This document shows, one piece after another, positions 11,860-22,420 of a DNA stretch of 64,000 bases. Numbering within the stretch: the stretch's first letter is position 1; each line of letters starts with the position of its first letter. The stretch covers positions 1 to 64,000 of the forward strand of contig NW_026943198.1 of NCBI RefSeq assembly GCF_024139115.2. The letters are read 5' to 3'. This DNA comes from Armigeres subalbatus. Taxonomy: Eukaryota > Arthropoda > Insecta > Diptera > Culicidae. A program made the translations under genes and the position numbers. A model generated the notes under the pieces. The model did no database searches. It had not been told where the DNA came from and saw nothing but the letters and a program-made list of their open reading frames with translations.

Positions 11860-12235
11860 AAAAAAATGGTTCTACGTAGTTGTTCTGAATACTTGGGCCT
11901 TTATTTTAAAGTTATCAAAAAATAGGGTGGGTAATTTTATAAAAAATGTGAATAGATAAGAAAAACAGATAAAAAAACATATCTCCAATTTTTCGACATA
12001 ATAATGAATATGAATTGCTCTTTCAAATGTCGTGAAAACATATTTTTTTGGTCTACCCTAACAGGAGATATCAATTTATGAAAAAAAATATCACAGGAAA
12101 ACAATTATAACTTTTGATCGGAAAAAGATATTGAACATATTTACCCATCAAAAGTTTTTTTTGAGCTCTAAAAGTCACCCGAAGACGACTTTGTCGAGAA
12201 ATCTGAAAAAAAGTAGATCAAAAATACTGTTTTTT
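11860..12235 (-). repeat. Dispersed repeat A, copy 2, right part
   Basis: The reverse complement of 12160-12235 matches 1690-1760 (GTAGATCAAAAA, CACCCGAAGACGACTTT). Homology stops at about 12235 and resumes at about 14018, so this copy is split by the I/LOA-type retrotransposon. Upstream homology (11860-12160) is patchy. Confidence 0.65.
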
Positions 12236-12300
12236 TTAATTTCTCCCCCAAATCTCCACCTCCACACCACTCTTATTCACTTGGACCCCCCGGCTGCCTG

Positions 12301-13317
12301 TTGAACCAGCCTTTTTCACCAGGAGAGCTGGCCCATGCGCTTGCCAAGTGCAACGGGAACTCATCCAGCCTGGATGAGTTGGGGTATCCCATGATTAAAC
12401 GGCTCCCTCCGGCCGCGAAAGCCCTTTTTCTTAACCTCGTCAACAGCATTTGGGAAAACCGCACTTTTCCCGACGAGTGGAGAAAAAGCTACGTTATTCC
12501 CATCTCGAGGAGTAGTGTTAACAGTCGCGATGCTTTAAAATTCAAGCCCTTCTCCCTGACCTCGTGTGCGTCCAAAACCGTTGAAAGGATGGTCACTAGG
12601 GAAAAACTAGAACTGAAGGTTTGGCCATCGTCAACACGCTTTTCGCCCAGGATATGGCACCAGCACATACTTTGCCAAACTGGACTCCAAGAAGCGTATG
12701 AGGAAAGCAAGCATGTTAACCTAGTGTCACTTGATAGCGCCAAGGTTTTTTGCCGGACCTGGACCCCATTGATCCTTAGAAAATTACAAGGTATCACAGG
12801 CAACATGCTTGCTTTCATCAAGAACTTCCTCTCTCGACGAACCTTCCAAGTGCTTATCGCCGGCACAGCATCGAATGAGTATCCTGAGGAAACCGGCATC
12901 CTCCAAGGGTCGGTCCTAGCGGTAACACATTTCCTTATCGCTATGGATGGGGTCTTCAACGTTCTGCCCACAAACGTATATTTGCTTGTATACGCAGATG
13001 ACATCTTGTTGGTCGTAGTTGGTAGAACACCTGGAAAAACTAGGATCAGAACTCAGGCCGCAGTAAGCACCATCCTTCGTTGGGCTTCTTCCGTCGGCTT
13101 TGTTCTGAACGCCATTAAATGTGTCCGGGGACACGTTCGCAGCGGCCGGGATCAGTTAGCGGGACCATCCATAAAACTAGGCACGGACGCCCTCCCCAAC
13201 CAGAAGATCGTCCGTATACTTGGCGTAGACATCGACCGGAAACTCTCCTTTCTACCGCACTTCCGGGCGGTAAAGGAAGCTTGCAAACCCCGCGTTAATC
13301 TCATCAAAACTCTCTAA
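12301..13317 (+). pseudogene. Reverse transcriptase domain of an I/LOA-type element
   Basis: This 338-codon open frame is the RT domain of a non-LTR retrotransposon, which would copy element RNA at a nicked target. Visible landmarks are NRTFPDEWRKSYVIPI near residues 52-68, a motif-A-like LDSAKVF near 144, the motif-B-like GILQGSVL near 200, and the catalytic YADDILL near 230. Motif B normally has PQG; here the Pro is Leu. Coding sequence continues upstream without a natural start, so the Met at 12301 is internal to the original ORF2. A stop at 13317 separates it from the RNase H part. The frame is long but the context is dead. Confidence 0.85.
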
Positions 13318-13419
13318 AAAAAAACACCGCATCAACAACAGTAGTATCGACCGCACCATCGCGTCTTAGGAGGGGTAATAACATAGAAAAACTCCGACGG
13401 TCTGTATTAGAACTGCTTT

Positions 13420-13976
13420 CAACACGGTTTCGGAACAGCGAGATCCGTTACACCGACGGTTGCGTATCTAGCCGAGGAGTCGGCTTCGGAGTCTATGGAC
13501 CCAATCTGACCATGTCGGGAAGCCTGCCACGCCAGTGCAACACCTTTTCCGCCGAAGCCGTTGCTGTTTTTGTTACGGCTACCCTCCCAGCGAACAAACC
13601 AATTGTGGTCCTTACGGACTCCGCGAGCGTGGTTTCTGCCCTCCAAAGCGAGACACCCAAGCACCCCTAGATCCAGGGAATACTATCAGGGATGGTCCCT
13701 GGTACCACCTTTGCCTGGATCCCTGGCCATTGCGGCATTAGGGGAAACACTGAAGCAGACGCCCTGGCGAGTGTCGGACACGAAGGTCTATTATACACCC
13801 GCTCCGACCCGCTGGCCGACGTAAAGAAATGGACGAAGAGTGTCGGTGTCCCAAATACGAAATCTCTATGGAATAGCATTCCGGGTAGCATTCGGGACGC
13901 ACTGGCGGATGATGAAGCTGCAATGAATGCCATCTTTTGCTTCCTGAAGGACGCCCGATTATTTTATGAAGTTTAG
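13420..13976 (+). pseudogene. RNase H domain of the same element
   Basis: In frames along this stretch the signature residues of a retroelement RNase H can be read: YTDGC near 13450, FSAEAVAV near 13548, LTDSAS near 13612, and AWIPGHCGIRGNTEAD at about 13710-13757. It would remove the RNA strand of the RNA-DNA hybrid. An in-frame stop (TAG near 13669) follows the TDSAS block, after which the domain continues to a stop after DARLFYEV. The position after the RT supports assignment to an I/LOA element. Confidence 0.8.
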
Positions 13977-14017
13977 CACCCCGATAGCCTCATAACATTA
14001 AGCATCGGGAATAAGGC

Positions 14018-14394
14018 AATCCAATTAGGTAAAATTGCTCTAAATCAGCCAACTTAAAAGCTAAAGAAAAAGCTTTTTGAGCAAAAAATTTTTGCTAAAA
14101 AAATTTTGCTAAAAAAGCTTTTTCTTTAGCTACATGTAAGTATGTATATAACATGTCAGTATTCCGAGAATTTTTTTTATTTGATGGGCCACTTTATTTT
14201 TTTATAGCACCATGATGGCCTTACTATTTCCAACAATTTTGTAGAACAACATTTTTTTCCAAAAAATATAGCTTTGGCGTGAAATGCATCTTTTCGCGTA
14301 AAACTGTATCCTGGACCATAGTGCAAGTGTGCATCATATTGTTCCAAATCGAAGCAGAACGAAAGATATTAAAACACCAAAAATACTTACTTGA
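14018..14394 (-). repeat. Dispersed repeat A, copy 2, left part
   Basis: In reverse complement this matches 1375-1670: the AATTAGGTAAAATTGCTCTA phrase near 14025, AAAGCTTTTTC, and CTGGACCATAGTGCA near 14310. It continues the copy interrupted at 12235 and is itself truncated by the RTE element beginning near 14395. Confidence 0.7.
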
Positions 14395-14505
14395 TACTTG
14401 ATGGGCTACAGCTCTTCGATGAACCCTACGCCGAATGTAGTATCCTTCTCCACTGGACTCGATCCTGCGCCAATCGCTTCCAGTCGCCCTGAACATTGAG
14501 CGCCC

Positions 14506-15885
14506 TCAGGTCCTCTTCAACTGCAAAAAGCCATCGTGTACGCGGCCTTCCACGAAGCCTGCGGCCTCTTCTGGGTTCTCACTAAATATTATCTTCGCTT
14601 GACGTTCTTCCGGTATACAAACAACGTGACTAGCCCACCGTAGTCTGCCGTGTTGTATAAGCTTAATAATATCCAGCCCTTTATACACCTGGTACAATTC
14701 GCGATTCATGCGACGCCACCAGATACCGTTCTCCTGTTTACCGCTGAGTATTGTCCGCAGCACCTTACGCTCAAACACTCCGAAAGCTCTCCGATCAGCC
14801 TCCTTTAACGTCCATGTTTCATGGCCGTATAAAGCCACCGAAAGAATCAGAGTAGTATACAACACGAGTTTTAATTTCGTTCGCAGACTACGGGACTTAA
14901 GCTGGTTACGAGGTCCGTAATAAGCCCTATTTGCAGCTGCAATACGCCTTTTCACCTCGCGGATAACATCATTATCGCACGTCACTAATGTTCCAAGATA
15001 CACAAATTCTTCTACCACTTCAAATTTTTCACCATCCAGCACCACTTCGCTACCACCACCACTAATGAACCCACGTTGATTGCCAGCGACCATGTACTTC
15101 GTTTTGCTGGTATTGATCGTGAGTTCAATCCTCGCTCTCTTTCTCTTAAAAGGCACAAAAGCCTTTTCCACGGAACGGCTATCAATCCCGATAATATCGA
15201 TATCGTCCGCAAATCCCAGGAGCATATGCGATCTTGTGAAAATGGTACCGCTTCCTTGCACACCAGCTCTCCTAATCGCTCCCTCGAGCGCTATATTGAA
15301 CAGTAGATTTGAGAGTGCATCACCCTGCTTTAATCCATCTAAGGTAACAAATGACGTCGATATTTCATCCGCAACCCTTACACTTGATTTCGATCCGTCC
15401 AACGTTATACGAATCAGCCGTATCAGGTTCGCCGGAAAACCATGTCCAAGCTTTATTTGCCATAATTCATTCCGTTTCACTGAATCGTACGCCGCCTTGA
15501 AATCAATAAGCAGATGGTGCGTCTGCAAGTTGTACTCCCGGAATTTATCAAGGATTTGTCTCAGGGTTAACATTTGATCGGTTGTTGATCGGCCCTCACG
15601 AAAACCTGCTTGGTATTCGCCGACGAAGGACTCTTCAAGCGGTCTCAATCTGTTGAACAGAATACGGGGCATAATTTTGCGCGCCGAATTAAAGAGGGTT
15701 ATTCTTCGGTAACTGGCGCACTCCAGTCTGTGCCCTGTCTTAAAGAGAGGGCAAATGAGGCCGTCCAACCAACTAGCAGGCATTTCCTCGTCTTCCCATA
15801 TTTTCGACATAATATGGTGCAGAACTTCATAAAGCTGCTCACTGCCATATTTGAGAAGTTCAGCCAGGAGCTGGTACTTCCACAC
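14506..15885 (-). pseudogene. RTE reverse transcriptase and C-terminal region
   Basis: The 459-codon open frame carries the RTE RT domain. Landmarks in order are IWEDEEMPASWLDGLICPLF near residue 29, FREGRSTTDQ near 94, motif A DFKAAYDSV near 127, motif B LDGLKQGDALS near 183, motif C LGFADDIDI near 224, then EEFVYLGTLVT near 290 and the C-terminal YGHETWTL region near 355. The catalytic FADD is intact. The frame begins mid-domain: coding continues upstream in another frame (15699-16406), with the shift near 15880. It would reverse-transcribe the element RNA at a nick; here it is a fossil. Confidence 0.88.
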
Positions 15886-16406
15886 AGCCTTATTGTTTTC
15901 AGCTCTTTAACAGCTTTTTTAACCTCATCTAGTGTAGGCGATTCCACAGCTTGTCCATCGTCGCTAATATTTATTCTGCTCACCGATGCACCGTCACTTC
16001 CACTATTCAACAAAGTCTCGAAGCATTGCTTCCACCTGGCAGCCACTTCGGTTTTATCTGTCAGCAAATTCCCTTGTTGGTCGTTGCACATGACGGGAGA
16101 TGGCGCTGTCTTTCTCCGCACGCCATTGACAGACTCATAAAACCTCCGCATATCGTTCTGCTCCATTTTTTCCTGCGCCTCACTAATAACTTGTTCTTCG
16201 TACTCTTTTTTCTTCCTGCGATGGGTTCGTTTTTCGGCTGCTCTTGCTTCCTTGTACCGATCTCTATTCGATCGGGTACCTGACACCAACATCCGGCTTC
16301 TGGCAACGTTCTTCTCGTCTGTCACTCTCTGATACTCCACATCGAACCAACCCGTCCTGAGTCGCCTCTGTGCAGTGCTTACCCCTTCTCGTGCTGTTTT
16401 GCTCAC
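15699..16406 (-). pseudogene. RTE linker between endonuclease and RT
   Basis: The 235-codon frame is rich in Arg, Lys and Glu, with NVARSRMLVSGTRSNRDRY and EKMEQNDMRRFYESVNGV, then the pre-RT phrase PTLDEVKKAVKELK. Equivalent phrases are in the R1-embedded RTE copy near 29010-29150. Upstream, codons for the end of the endonuclease can be read from about 16620 to 16420 with a premature stop near 16515. The last roughly 65 residues of this frame lie past the frameshift and are shadow sequence. Confidence 0.75.
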
Positions 16407-16621
16407 CGCTCCATGGATCGGCTCCCATAGATCGTTGATGTTGTCGCTAACGTTGATTGCACTTATCCGTTCGTCGAGCTTCTGGCGGTACTCAGCCGAT
16501 ACTCCTTCCGCCGACTATCGCTGGATATTGTAACGCATCGTTCGCTGAAAACTTTCGTTCGATACAGTTGACAACCATGATCGAATTTTACTGACAACGA
16601 GGTAGTGATCAGAGTCAATAT

Positions 16622-17415
16622 TCAGACCTCTGAATCGATAACATCCGAGAAATGGCGCCCATCCACCAGAACATGGTCTATCTGGTTGCAAGTTTCACCA
16701 TTTGGGTGTCTCAAGGTGTGCTTTCGTATGTTCTTTCGTGCAAAGTTGGTGCTACTGATGGTCATCCCTCTGGCAGCAGCAAAATCTACTAGCCGTAGGC
16801 CGTTGTCATTGGTAGCGGAGTGAAGGCTCTCCCTATCGATTAAGGGACAGAAAAAGTCCTCTCTTCTGACCTGAGCGTTAGCGCCTCCGATAACAATGTT
16901 CACGTCATGCTTTGGGAACTCTCCATAGGCTTTATCAAGACATTCATAAAACGTGTCCTTCACGTTGTCGGATTTATCGTTTGTCGGTGCGTAAACGTTG
17001 ATTAGGCTGTAATTGAAGAATTTGCCCCGTATCCTCAACACACAGATTCGTTCGCTAATGGGTTTCCACCGCATCACTCGCTTCATCTGCTTGCCCATCA
17101 CTACGAAACCAACTTCATGCTCTCTGCTTTTTCGCCGCCGCTGTGATAGATGTTATACTTGAATGCAGTGTTGGTCGTGGGGTCCACGGCTCGAAATTCA
17201 CGTTCTCCGGTTCTAGGCCATCGGACTTCTTGAATAGCAGTCACGTTCACTCCAACCTTCTGCAGTTCGCGAGCCAGAAGGCTCACTCGTCCAGGTTCAT
17301 TTAGGGTCCTGACATTCCCGGTACCGCATGCGGCCCTCGAAGTATTTTTATGCGGCCCGCGAAGGATTTCAGAATATACACTACATGTGGCCCGTTGATA
17401 CGCATTAGATGTCAC
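16622..17415 (-). pseudogene. RTE apurinic-type endonuclease domain (two adjoining frames)
   Basis: Two open frames, 17415-17101 and 17101-16622, together hold the APE-like endonuclease that nicks the target. In the first: GTGNVRTLNEPGRVSLL, then TAIQEVRW with the metal-binding Glu. In the second: YSLINVYAPT, the IGGANAQV stretch (GDFNA-like, with Asp and Phe lost), LRHPNGETCNQIDHVLVDGR. The expected Asp of GDFNA is replaced, so nuclease activity is unlikely. The frame break lies at about 17100. Confidence 0.83.
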
Positions 17416-17552
17416 GAAATGCTTTTCAGCCCCACCACCATCACCATTTAACCACCATCATGGTGATTTAAATTCATCATTTCATACGTTACGTAGGACA
17501 ACAATAAACAAGTGTGATGGTATTACCCCGGGTTATGAAAACAGGGTCTTCC

Positions 17553-17703
17553 CAGCAAGCACAAGGTCGTATATCATAGCGAATAAGTGTACAAAGTGGA
17601 GGCCATATACGTACACTTTGCATGCAGTCAAATGGAGGAATGCGCTCATATCGCCTCCACTTTATACACTTATTTGCTAGCATATGCGACTTTGTGTTGG
17701 CTG
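17553..17703. mobile_element. 151-bp foldback MITE
   Basis: The arm CAGCAAGCACAAGGTCG... at 17553-17602 matches the reverse complement of the right arm, CAGCCAACACAAAGTCG..., over about 50 bp. The shared inner part is AATAAGTGTANAAAGTGGAGG. Almost the whole element is palindrome. No coding capacity and no clear target duplication were found. Confidence 0.75.
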
Positions 17704-17904
17704 CACGCAATAAAAAGCGTTCATGAATTCGTGAACTAACAAGTTCACGGTGTATTTTTTCGTGAACAACAGTCACGGATTCGGGAATACAGTCACGTTT
17801 TCTGGAACGTTCTGGAAAACGTGACTGGTATTCGAATACATGAATTAAATCACGGTGTATTTTTGCAGGTTCACGAATTCGAGAACGCTTTCTTTTGCGT
17901 GTGG

Positions 17905-18125
17905 GTTCAATAGCCTTGCGAGCAAAGGCGTAGGATTGCCAATCCGGAGACTGCGAGCTCGATTCTCGATCCGGTCTAGGGTGTTTTCGGGTTGGAAACT
18001 TTCTCGACACCCTGGGCATAGAAAGCTTCAAATTAATAACTGAGGAAATGCTAATAGAATACTAAGTTGAAAAGCAGGCCAAGTTTCAGTTGGAATGTAG
18101 AGCCATTGAAGAAGAAGAAGAAGAT
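17905..18125 (+). mobile_element. Feilai-like tRNA-derived SINE
   Basis: A tRNA-like head (AGCCTTGCGAGCAAAGGC, then GCTCGATTCTC as B box near 17965) is followed by CCGGTCTAGGGTG...GGGTTGGAAA and CACCCTGGGCATA. The same body occurs in the better-preserved minus-strand SINE at 49547-49855. The 3' end GAGCCATT leads into (GAA)n at 18108-18122. This architecture fits the Feilai family of Aedes. The sequence is diverged and no TSD was seen. Confidence 0.75.
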
Positions 18126-18640
18126 GAAAACAGAAAATTCGTCCATTTTTCCCACATATTCAAACGAACTAAATGTTCGACTTGTGGTCAAAATAATGTT
18201 GTCATACACTGCTCTGAAATGGGAAATCTTTCAATACAAGTAAGGATTTGGTAAAATTCAAATTGTTTTGTTTTTAACTCTAGAAAATAAGCTGAATATC
18301 AACGTACTTTACGCCACCTAATTTTTATTTTACGAAGTCAAGATTTTGTCCATGATGCATAAAAGGTTTCAGTAAATTTCAATTGATCGGAAATCTGGAA
18401 ACACGACAAATAGTGTGGAATTCAGAATTATTCAATTTCTATTCAAAATTGCTGGCAAGTTCACCAGGCAGGTTCACCATGACACAGAATTGGAGGATTT
18501 CAATATTTTGACTGCCCAAATAGGAAATAAAATTATCAGAGTCGAATCAAAGCTAGTCAAAATTTCTTTATTCCGTACATTTTGCATATTGAAAGTCCTT
18601 GAACCGATAGAATGAGGTTAAGGAATCGTTACTTATAATT
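18126..18640. other. Unassigned AT-rich sequence
   Basis: No gene or repeat is recognised; the 66-codon frame at 18415-18615 has no supporting feature. Confidence 0.35.
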
Positions 18641-18834
18641 ATTGAACGGCTACTCAGCCTTTCAATCTTTACAACGAGTTTATTGTTTACCCGACGTTTC
18701 GACACGAGGATTGTGTATTTTTCAAGGGGAAAATATTTTTGTTTTCCCCTTAAAAAAGATACAATCTCCGTGTCGAAACGTCGGGGTAATAATAAACTCG
18801 TTGTACAAATTGTGAGGCTGAGCAGACGTTCAAT
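18641..18834. mobile_element. 194-bp foldback element with the CGAAACGTCGG motif
   Basis: Left end ATTGAACGGCTACTCAGCCT and reverse complement of the right end ATTGAACGTCTGCTCAGCCT match at 18 of 20 positions. Inside, ACAACGAGTTTATT and CCCGACGTTTCGACACG pair with their counterparts on the other arm. The central AAGGGGAAAATA and its complement close the fold. No ORF. The GACGTTTCGAC motif also appears at 53433-53443. Confidence 0.78.
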
Positions 18835-19620
18835 AAATTTAATTAAAACGTACAGTTGATCCATAATCAGGAATCTTTACTGTTTTGTAGCGAACAAAAA
18901 TCCTTCAACAAAAAATCAAAATCTTAGAATCGGACGACATTATGATCATTTGGAAAAATATGTTCTGCCAGAGGCGCGGTCTCGTTCCGAGACGTGGGTG
19001 GGACAGAAACTGAATTTCAAGGACTTTCCGAAGGTCCTTTCATATTTCAAAAGATTTTTTCGGACATCCTCGGATAAGTTATAAAACTCGCTTCGCTAGA
19101 TCATTTCCTAGAAGCATGTTTTCGAACATCTTTACGAATTTTCAGAAGTGGTATTCCTGTATTTAAAGAAAAAAAATTTAATTTGTTTTATTTAAGGTCA
19201 ACTTCTCCTAAGAACCCATATTTTTTGACGCCTCTAAGTATTTTTTAAATTTAAAGCAAAAAACACTTTTTCGGGTTTTTTTTCGATTTTTGAAATTGTT
19301 ACAGGCTTTAAAAATATGGGTTCTTTGGAAAGTTGACCTTAAATAAGCCAAAGAAACGATTGAGACAATGAAACGAGATGCAACTTTTGTCGGGAAAGGT
19401 CAATTATCACTAGCTTCTAAGAATTCAAACCTTTAGCAAACTCTCAGAAACATCGCTATATTCTACCAGTAAAGCTTATGATCGTCCAAGATTTTTTCAG
19501 AGTGTTCAGTACTATTTACGGGTTTTTAGAAATCTTAAAAATAATTATACTCCAAATTTCCTCAAAGACTTGCTGTTACACATCCGAATGTGCTACAATC
19601 ATTATAAACTAGTTCATATT
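18835..19620. repeat. Unassigned sequence containing a ~40-bp inverted repeat
   Basis: TATTTAAGGTCAACTTCTCC followed by AAGAACCCATATTTTTT near 19188-19227 is mirrored by AAAATATGGGTTCTTTGG and AAGTTGACCTTAAATAA at about 19312-19350. Loop sequence is AT-rich with runs of A and T. It may be a small foldback element. The rest, to 19620, has no recognisable gene. Confidence 0.5.
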
Positions 19621-19639
19621 TGCATAATCTCTTGTTTGA

Positions 19640-19840
19640 TTGTATAACATTTCACCGAAAACTATTTCGCGGAATTTATTTTCGTGGTTGAACATTTCGC
19701 GGAATAACATTTGGCGGTTTGGAACTTTTCGCGGTACGACATTTGGCGGTTTGTACCTTTTCGCCGAATGACTTTTGGCGGAATGTACCATTTCGCGGAA
19801 TGCACCATTTCGCGGAATATTAATAATAATAGCCTTGCAT
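19640..19840. repeat. Degenerate ~20-bp minisatellite (TTTCGCGGAAT-type)
   Basis: The words TTTCGCGGAAT, TTTGGCGGTTTG and TTTTCGCCGAATG alternate every 20-22 bp over about 180 bp. Copies are degenerate. The short minus-strand ORFs through it are repeat-derived and show the same periodicity. Confidence 0.75.
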
Positions 19841-20412
19841 CCATTTAAAGAAGGCGTTACCCCTCCCTTCGCCTTATATCGGACAGACGCGTTCTTTTAG
19901 AGAAGGCCTTTTCAACTTCTTTCGCCTTATACCGAGCAGATGTATCCATTTAAAGAAGGCGTTACCCCTGTCTTCGCTTTATACCGGGCAGATGCATTCT
20001 TTTAAAGAAGGCATTATCAACTACTTTCGCGTTATACCGGGTAGATGCATCCATTTAAAGAAGGCGTTACCCCTCCCTTCGCCATATACCGGGCAGACGC
20101 ATTCTTTTAAAGAAGGCATTATCAACTCCTTTCACCTTATACCAGGCAGATGCATCCATTTAAGGAAAGCATTACCCCTCCCTTCGCCTTATACCGGACA
20201 GACGCGTTTTTTTAGAGAAGGCATTATCAGCTCCTTTCGGCTTATACCGAGCAGATGCATCCATTTAAAGAAGGCGTTACCCTTGTCTTCGCCTTATACA
20301 GGGCAAACGCCTTCTTTTAAAGAAGGCATTATCAACTCCTTTCGCCTTATACCGAACAAAGGCATCCATTTAAAGGAGGCGTAACCCCTTCCTTCGCCTT
20401 ATACTGGAAAGA
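19841..20412 (+). repeat. Minisatellite of alternating 53/52-bp subunits (105-bp period)
   Basis: Two related subunits alternate: GATGCATTCTTTTAAAGAAGG with CATTATCAACT, and GATGCATCCATTTAAAGAAGG with CGTTACCCCTCCC (first 20 bases of each compared). Together they form a 105-bp higher-order unit present about five times. Because 105 is divisible by three, one frame stays open for 130 codons at 19992-20384 and repeats every 35 residues. I regard that ORF as a by-product of the period. Confidence 0.85.
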
Positions 20413-20900
20413 CGTGGGGGGGGCCGGGGCCGAAGGCCTGTGGGGGCCCAAAAATGTACAAAAAAGGTTGGTTTTGGTACATAAGATTTGTGGGGGCCCG
20501 GGGGCACATAATATTCAAATTACTAACCTGTTCACAGCATATTTATTCACTTCCCGTGATAATGAACATGTTTCTTCAAAGAGTCCTATGAATGTCGGCT
20601 CGAATTTTATCGTAAATCAGCAGTTTCATGCCAATTTAATAGCCGTTCGCGATTCGGTGGGCTTATCACTGCACTTCACTTCTTCTCAAAGGGCATCGAA
20701 AAATCAAGTTTTTACTCACTTCTCCGCACATGGGCGGCCCGAAATGTTGATAGAATGCAAATTAAACAACACTTTTTGAAATCAGTCACTCGTTTGAACC
20801 GAAAACTTAATATAAACTGCTATTTTTGCCCGAAAAAACGATTAAAAACTGACCGCGGAGCGAAAGTAAACACCGGCAGCGGCAGCAGCAAACTGATACA
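20413..20900. other. Unassigned, G-rich at its left end
   Basis: GTGGGGGGGGCCGGGGCC at about 20414 and two copies of TGTGGGGGCCC near 20440 and 20490 could form G-quadruplexes. The remainder, to 20900, has an open frame of 121 codons without recognisable motifs. Confidence 0.35.
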
Positions 20901-20902
20901 TA

Positions 20903-22231
20903 GGGTGGTTCAAAAAATGATTTTGCTCCGCCGCGCTCAGTCGATTATGATTCATAATTTAAGTGTCATCCGATGATTTGGATCGGTTTAAATTTTAAAT
21001 AGAGGCTTACCGTGCACAGGTCGTTTCAGGTTGGTATGACAGTTGATGTGGCGAGGTTGAATTTTACATTATTTTGATTGTGGCAATCCTCTTGACGAAG
21101 TTTTTAACAACGGATGATTTTTATGGACCATTTTTTATTTTTATTATTTATTGAGGCATTAATAAGCTATAACGTTCGCCTCGATGATGATGATGGATTT
21201 TAATTTATTGACGTAGTTTATTTTTGAACCTTTCTTTGTGCAGTCTACAAAAGTTTGAGCATCGCGCGCGGATTACAGATATGAATGATTTTGAATTTAT
21301 TTAAAAACTTGCATATTTCGAACTGTTGAATCATGCTCTTGAATTAGTAGTAAGCCTTCTGGTGTATTATTTTGTACTCGCGGTTGTTCCGAAACTTTTG
21401 TTATCGACGGAGCGGTTACACAAGTTTTGATGTTTGGTTGTCGAACCTAATGATCCATGTTCAGATACATGTGAGTTTTAGATTGCGATATTGGTTTGTG
21501 AAAAGAACGCGATGTTTGGCGGAGCTTTTGAAATCTGTGCGAGAGGTTTCACAAGTTTAGCTTTTGATGAGCTCCATGTATCACTACTGTTGATTACAAA
21601 AATTCTAGGTGTAGTTCTTTAGTTCATTTTACCAATTTATTTTTGCTGTACAGTATGGAATTTTATTTTGGATTTTATATCTGTATATACAATCGGATCG
21701 TTTGTTTGCAAAACCGATTACATTAATCTTATTTAATTATCTTAAAGATAACTCGTCCAGCTCAAACCTTTGTAGGGGTATGTGCCGGGACCATCATCAT
21801 CATCCATTGGGCGCTGGCGAGGGGGGAGACCATATGACTGGATGAAGTATTCAAGAGCTTTAACTCCATGGACAATGGACATTGAATGGTCGTTTCAATG
21901 ATTGGGAGTCGATTTTAATCGAGGTTGCGAATCTTTAGCATGATAATTAGGATTATTTTTTGAGTTACATAATCAATGGATCTTTCCTGCGGTGCGGGTT
22001 TCGTTCAGTGAAGTCTCCGGAATGTTATTTTAAGCTATGTTGGTTTTCTTTTCGCCAGCGTTTTTTGTAGCCAGTGTAATGAAAGGTTTAGTTTCTCATA
22101 CTAGTTTTCATACAAACTTGAGCCGGCTAGTGTTCAACCAGTTTTTGTTCAAATCGGTTTTTGGAGGACACTCGGAGCGTGGGACGGAATCGAATGAGCG
22201 TGGTGGAGCTGGGTAGTTTTTTGAACCACCC
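20903..22231. mobile_element. 1.33-kb non-autonomous element with TA flanks
   Basis: The left end GGGTGGTTCAAAAAA matches the reverse complement of the right end exactly. Similarity continues inward to GCTCCNCCNCGCTCA and TCGA on both sides. TA at 20901-20902 and 22232-22233 fits a TA target duplication. The interior holds only short open frames, so the transposase must be supplied from elsewhere. This is the largest of three elements here that begin TA-GGG. Confidence 0.8.
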
Positions 22232-22361
22232 TACTAATATTCTTTGTTTTTTATAAATACGACACCAATACTACTACAGTATATGACAGTTTTTATTGTA
22301 CCAATACTTTCAAAGCTTTGTTTTGATACTCAACCCACCTTCACCTTAACTTCCGGAGATG

Positions 22362-22420
22362 AGCTCGGCAGTCTAGTGACTACCGCGTCTGCCTTATAGA
22401 CAGGAGGTCTGCTAGAGAAT
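22362..22420 (+). repeat. tRNA-like SINE head fragment
   Basis: GAGCTCGGCAGTCTAGTGAC and TCTGCCTTATAGACAGGAGG match the better copy at 25369-25443 with several changes. No B box follows. It is a truncated fragment, not a working tRNA gene. Confidence 0.6.

Larger units (their letters stand above)
12236..14017 (+). mobile_element. Non-LTR retrotransposon of the I/LOA group, 5'-truncated
   Basis: The insert encodes the RT domain followed by an RNase H domain in the same orientation. That order is characteristic of the I, LOA and related clades of non-LTR elements. ORF1 and the endonuclease are absent, as in a 5'-truncated copy. It splits repeat A, which provides both boundaries. No poly(A) tail is visible at the 3' end near 14017. 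Confidence 0.8.
14395..17445 (-). mobile_element. Near full-length, decayed RTE-clade retrotransposon
   Basis: Read on the minus strand the element runs endonuclease (17415-16400), linker, RT (15885-14506) and a short 3' region ending in TTGATAC/TTGATGG-like repeats near 14390. A single EN-RT ORF without RNase H, and a short-repeat tail, are characteristic of the RTE clade, of which JAM1 is the known Aedes member. Several frameshifts and stops break it. Its 3' end abuts the left part of repeat A copy 2. Target-site duplications were not identified. Confidence 0.82.

Noticed and set aside
15080..16283. Plus-strand ORFs of 110-176 codons across 15.1-16.3 kb
   Set aside because: They are antisense to the RTE linker and RT frames and have no motifs of their own.
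19992..20384. 130-codon repetitive protein gene
   Set aside because: Openness follows from the 105-bp period; no other evidence for coding. Kept only as a minisatellite.
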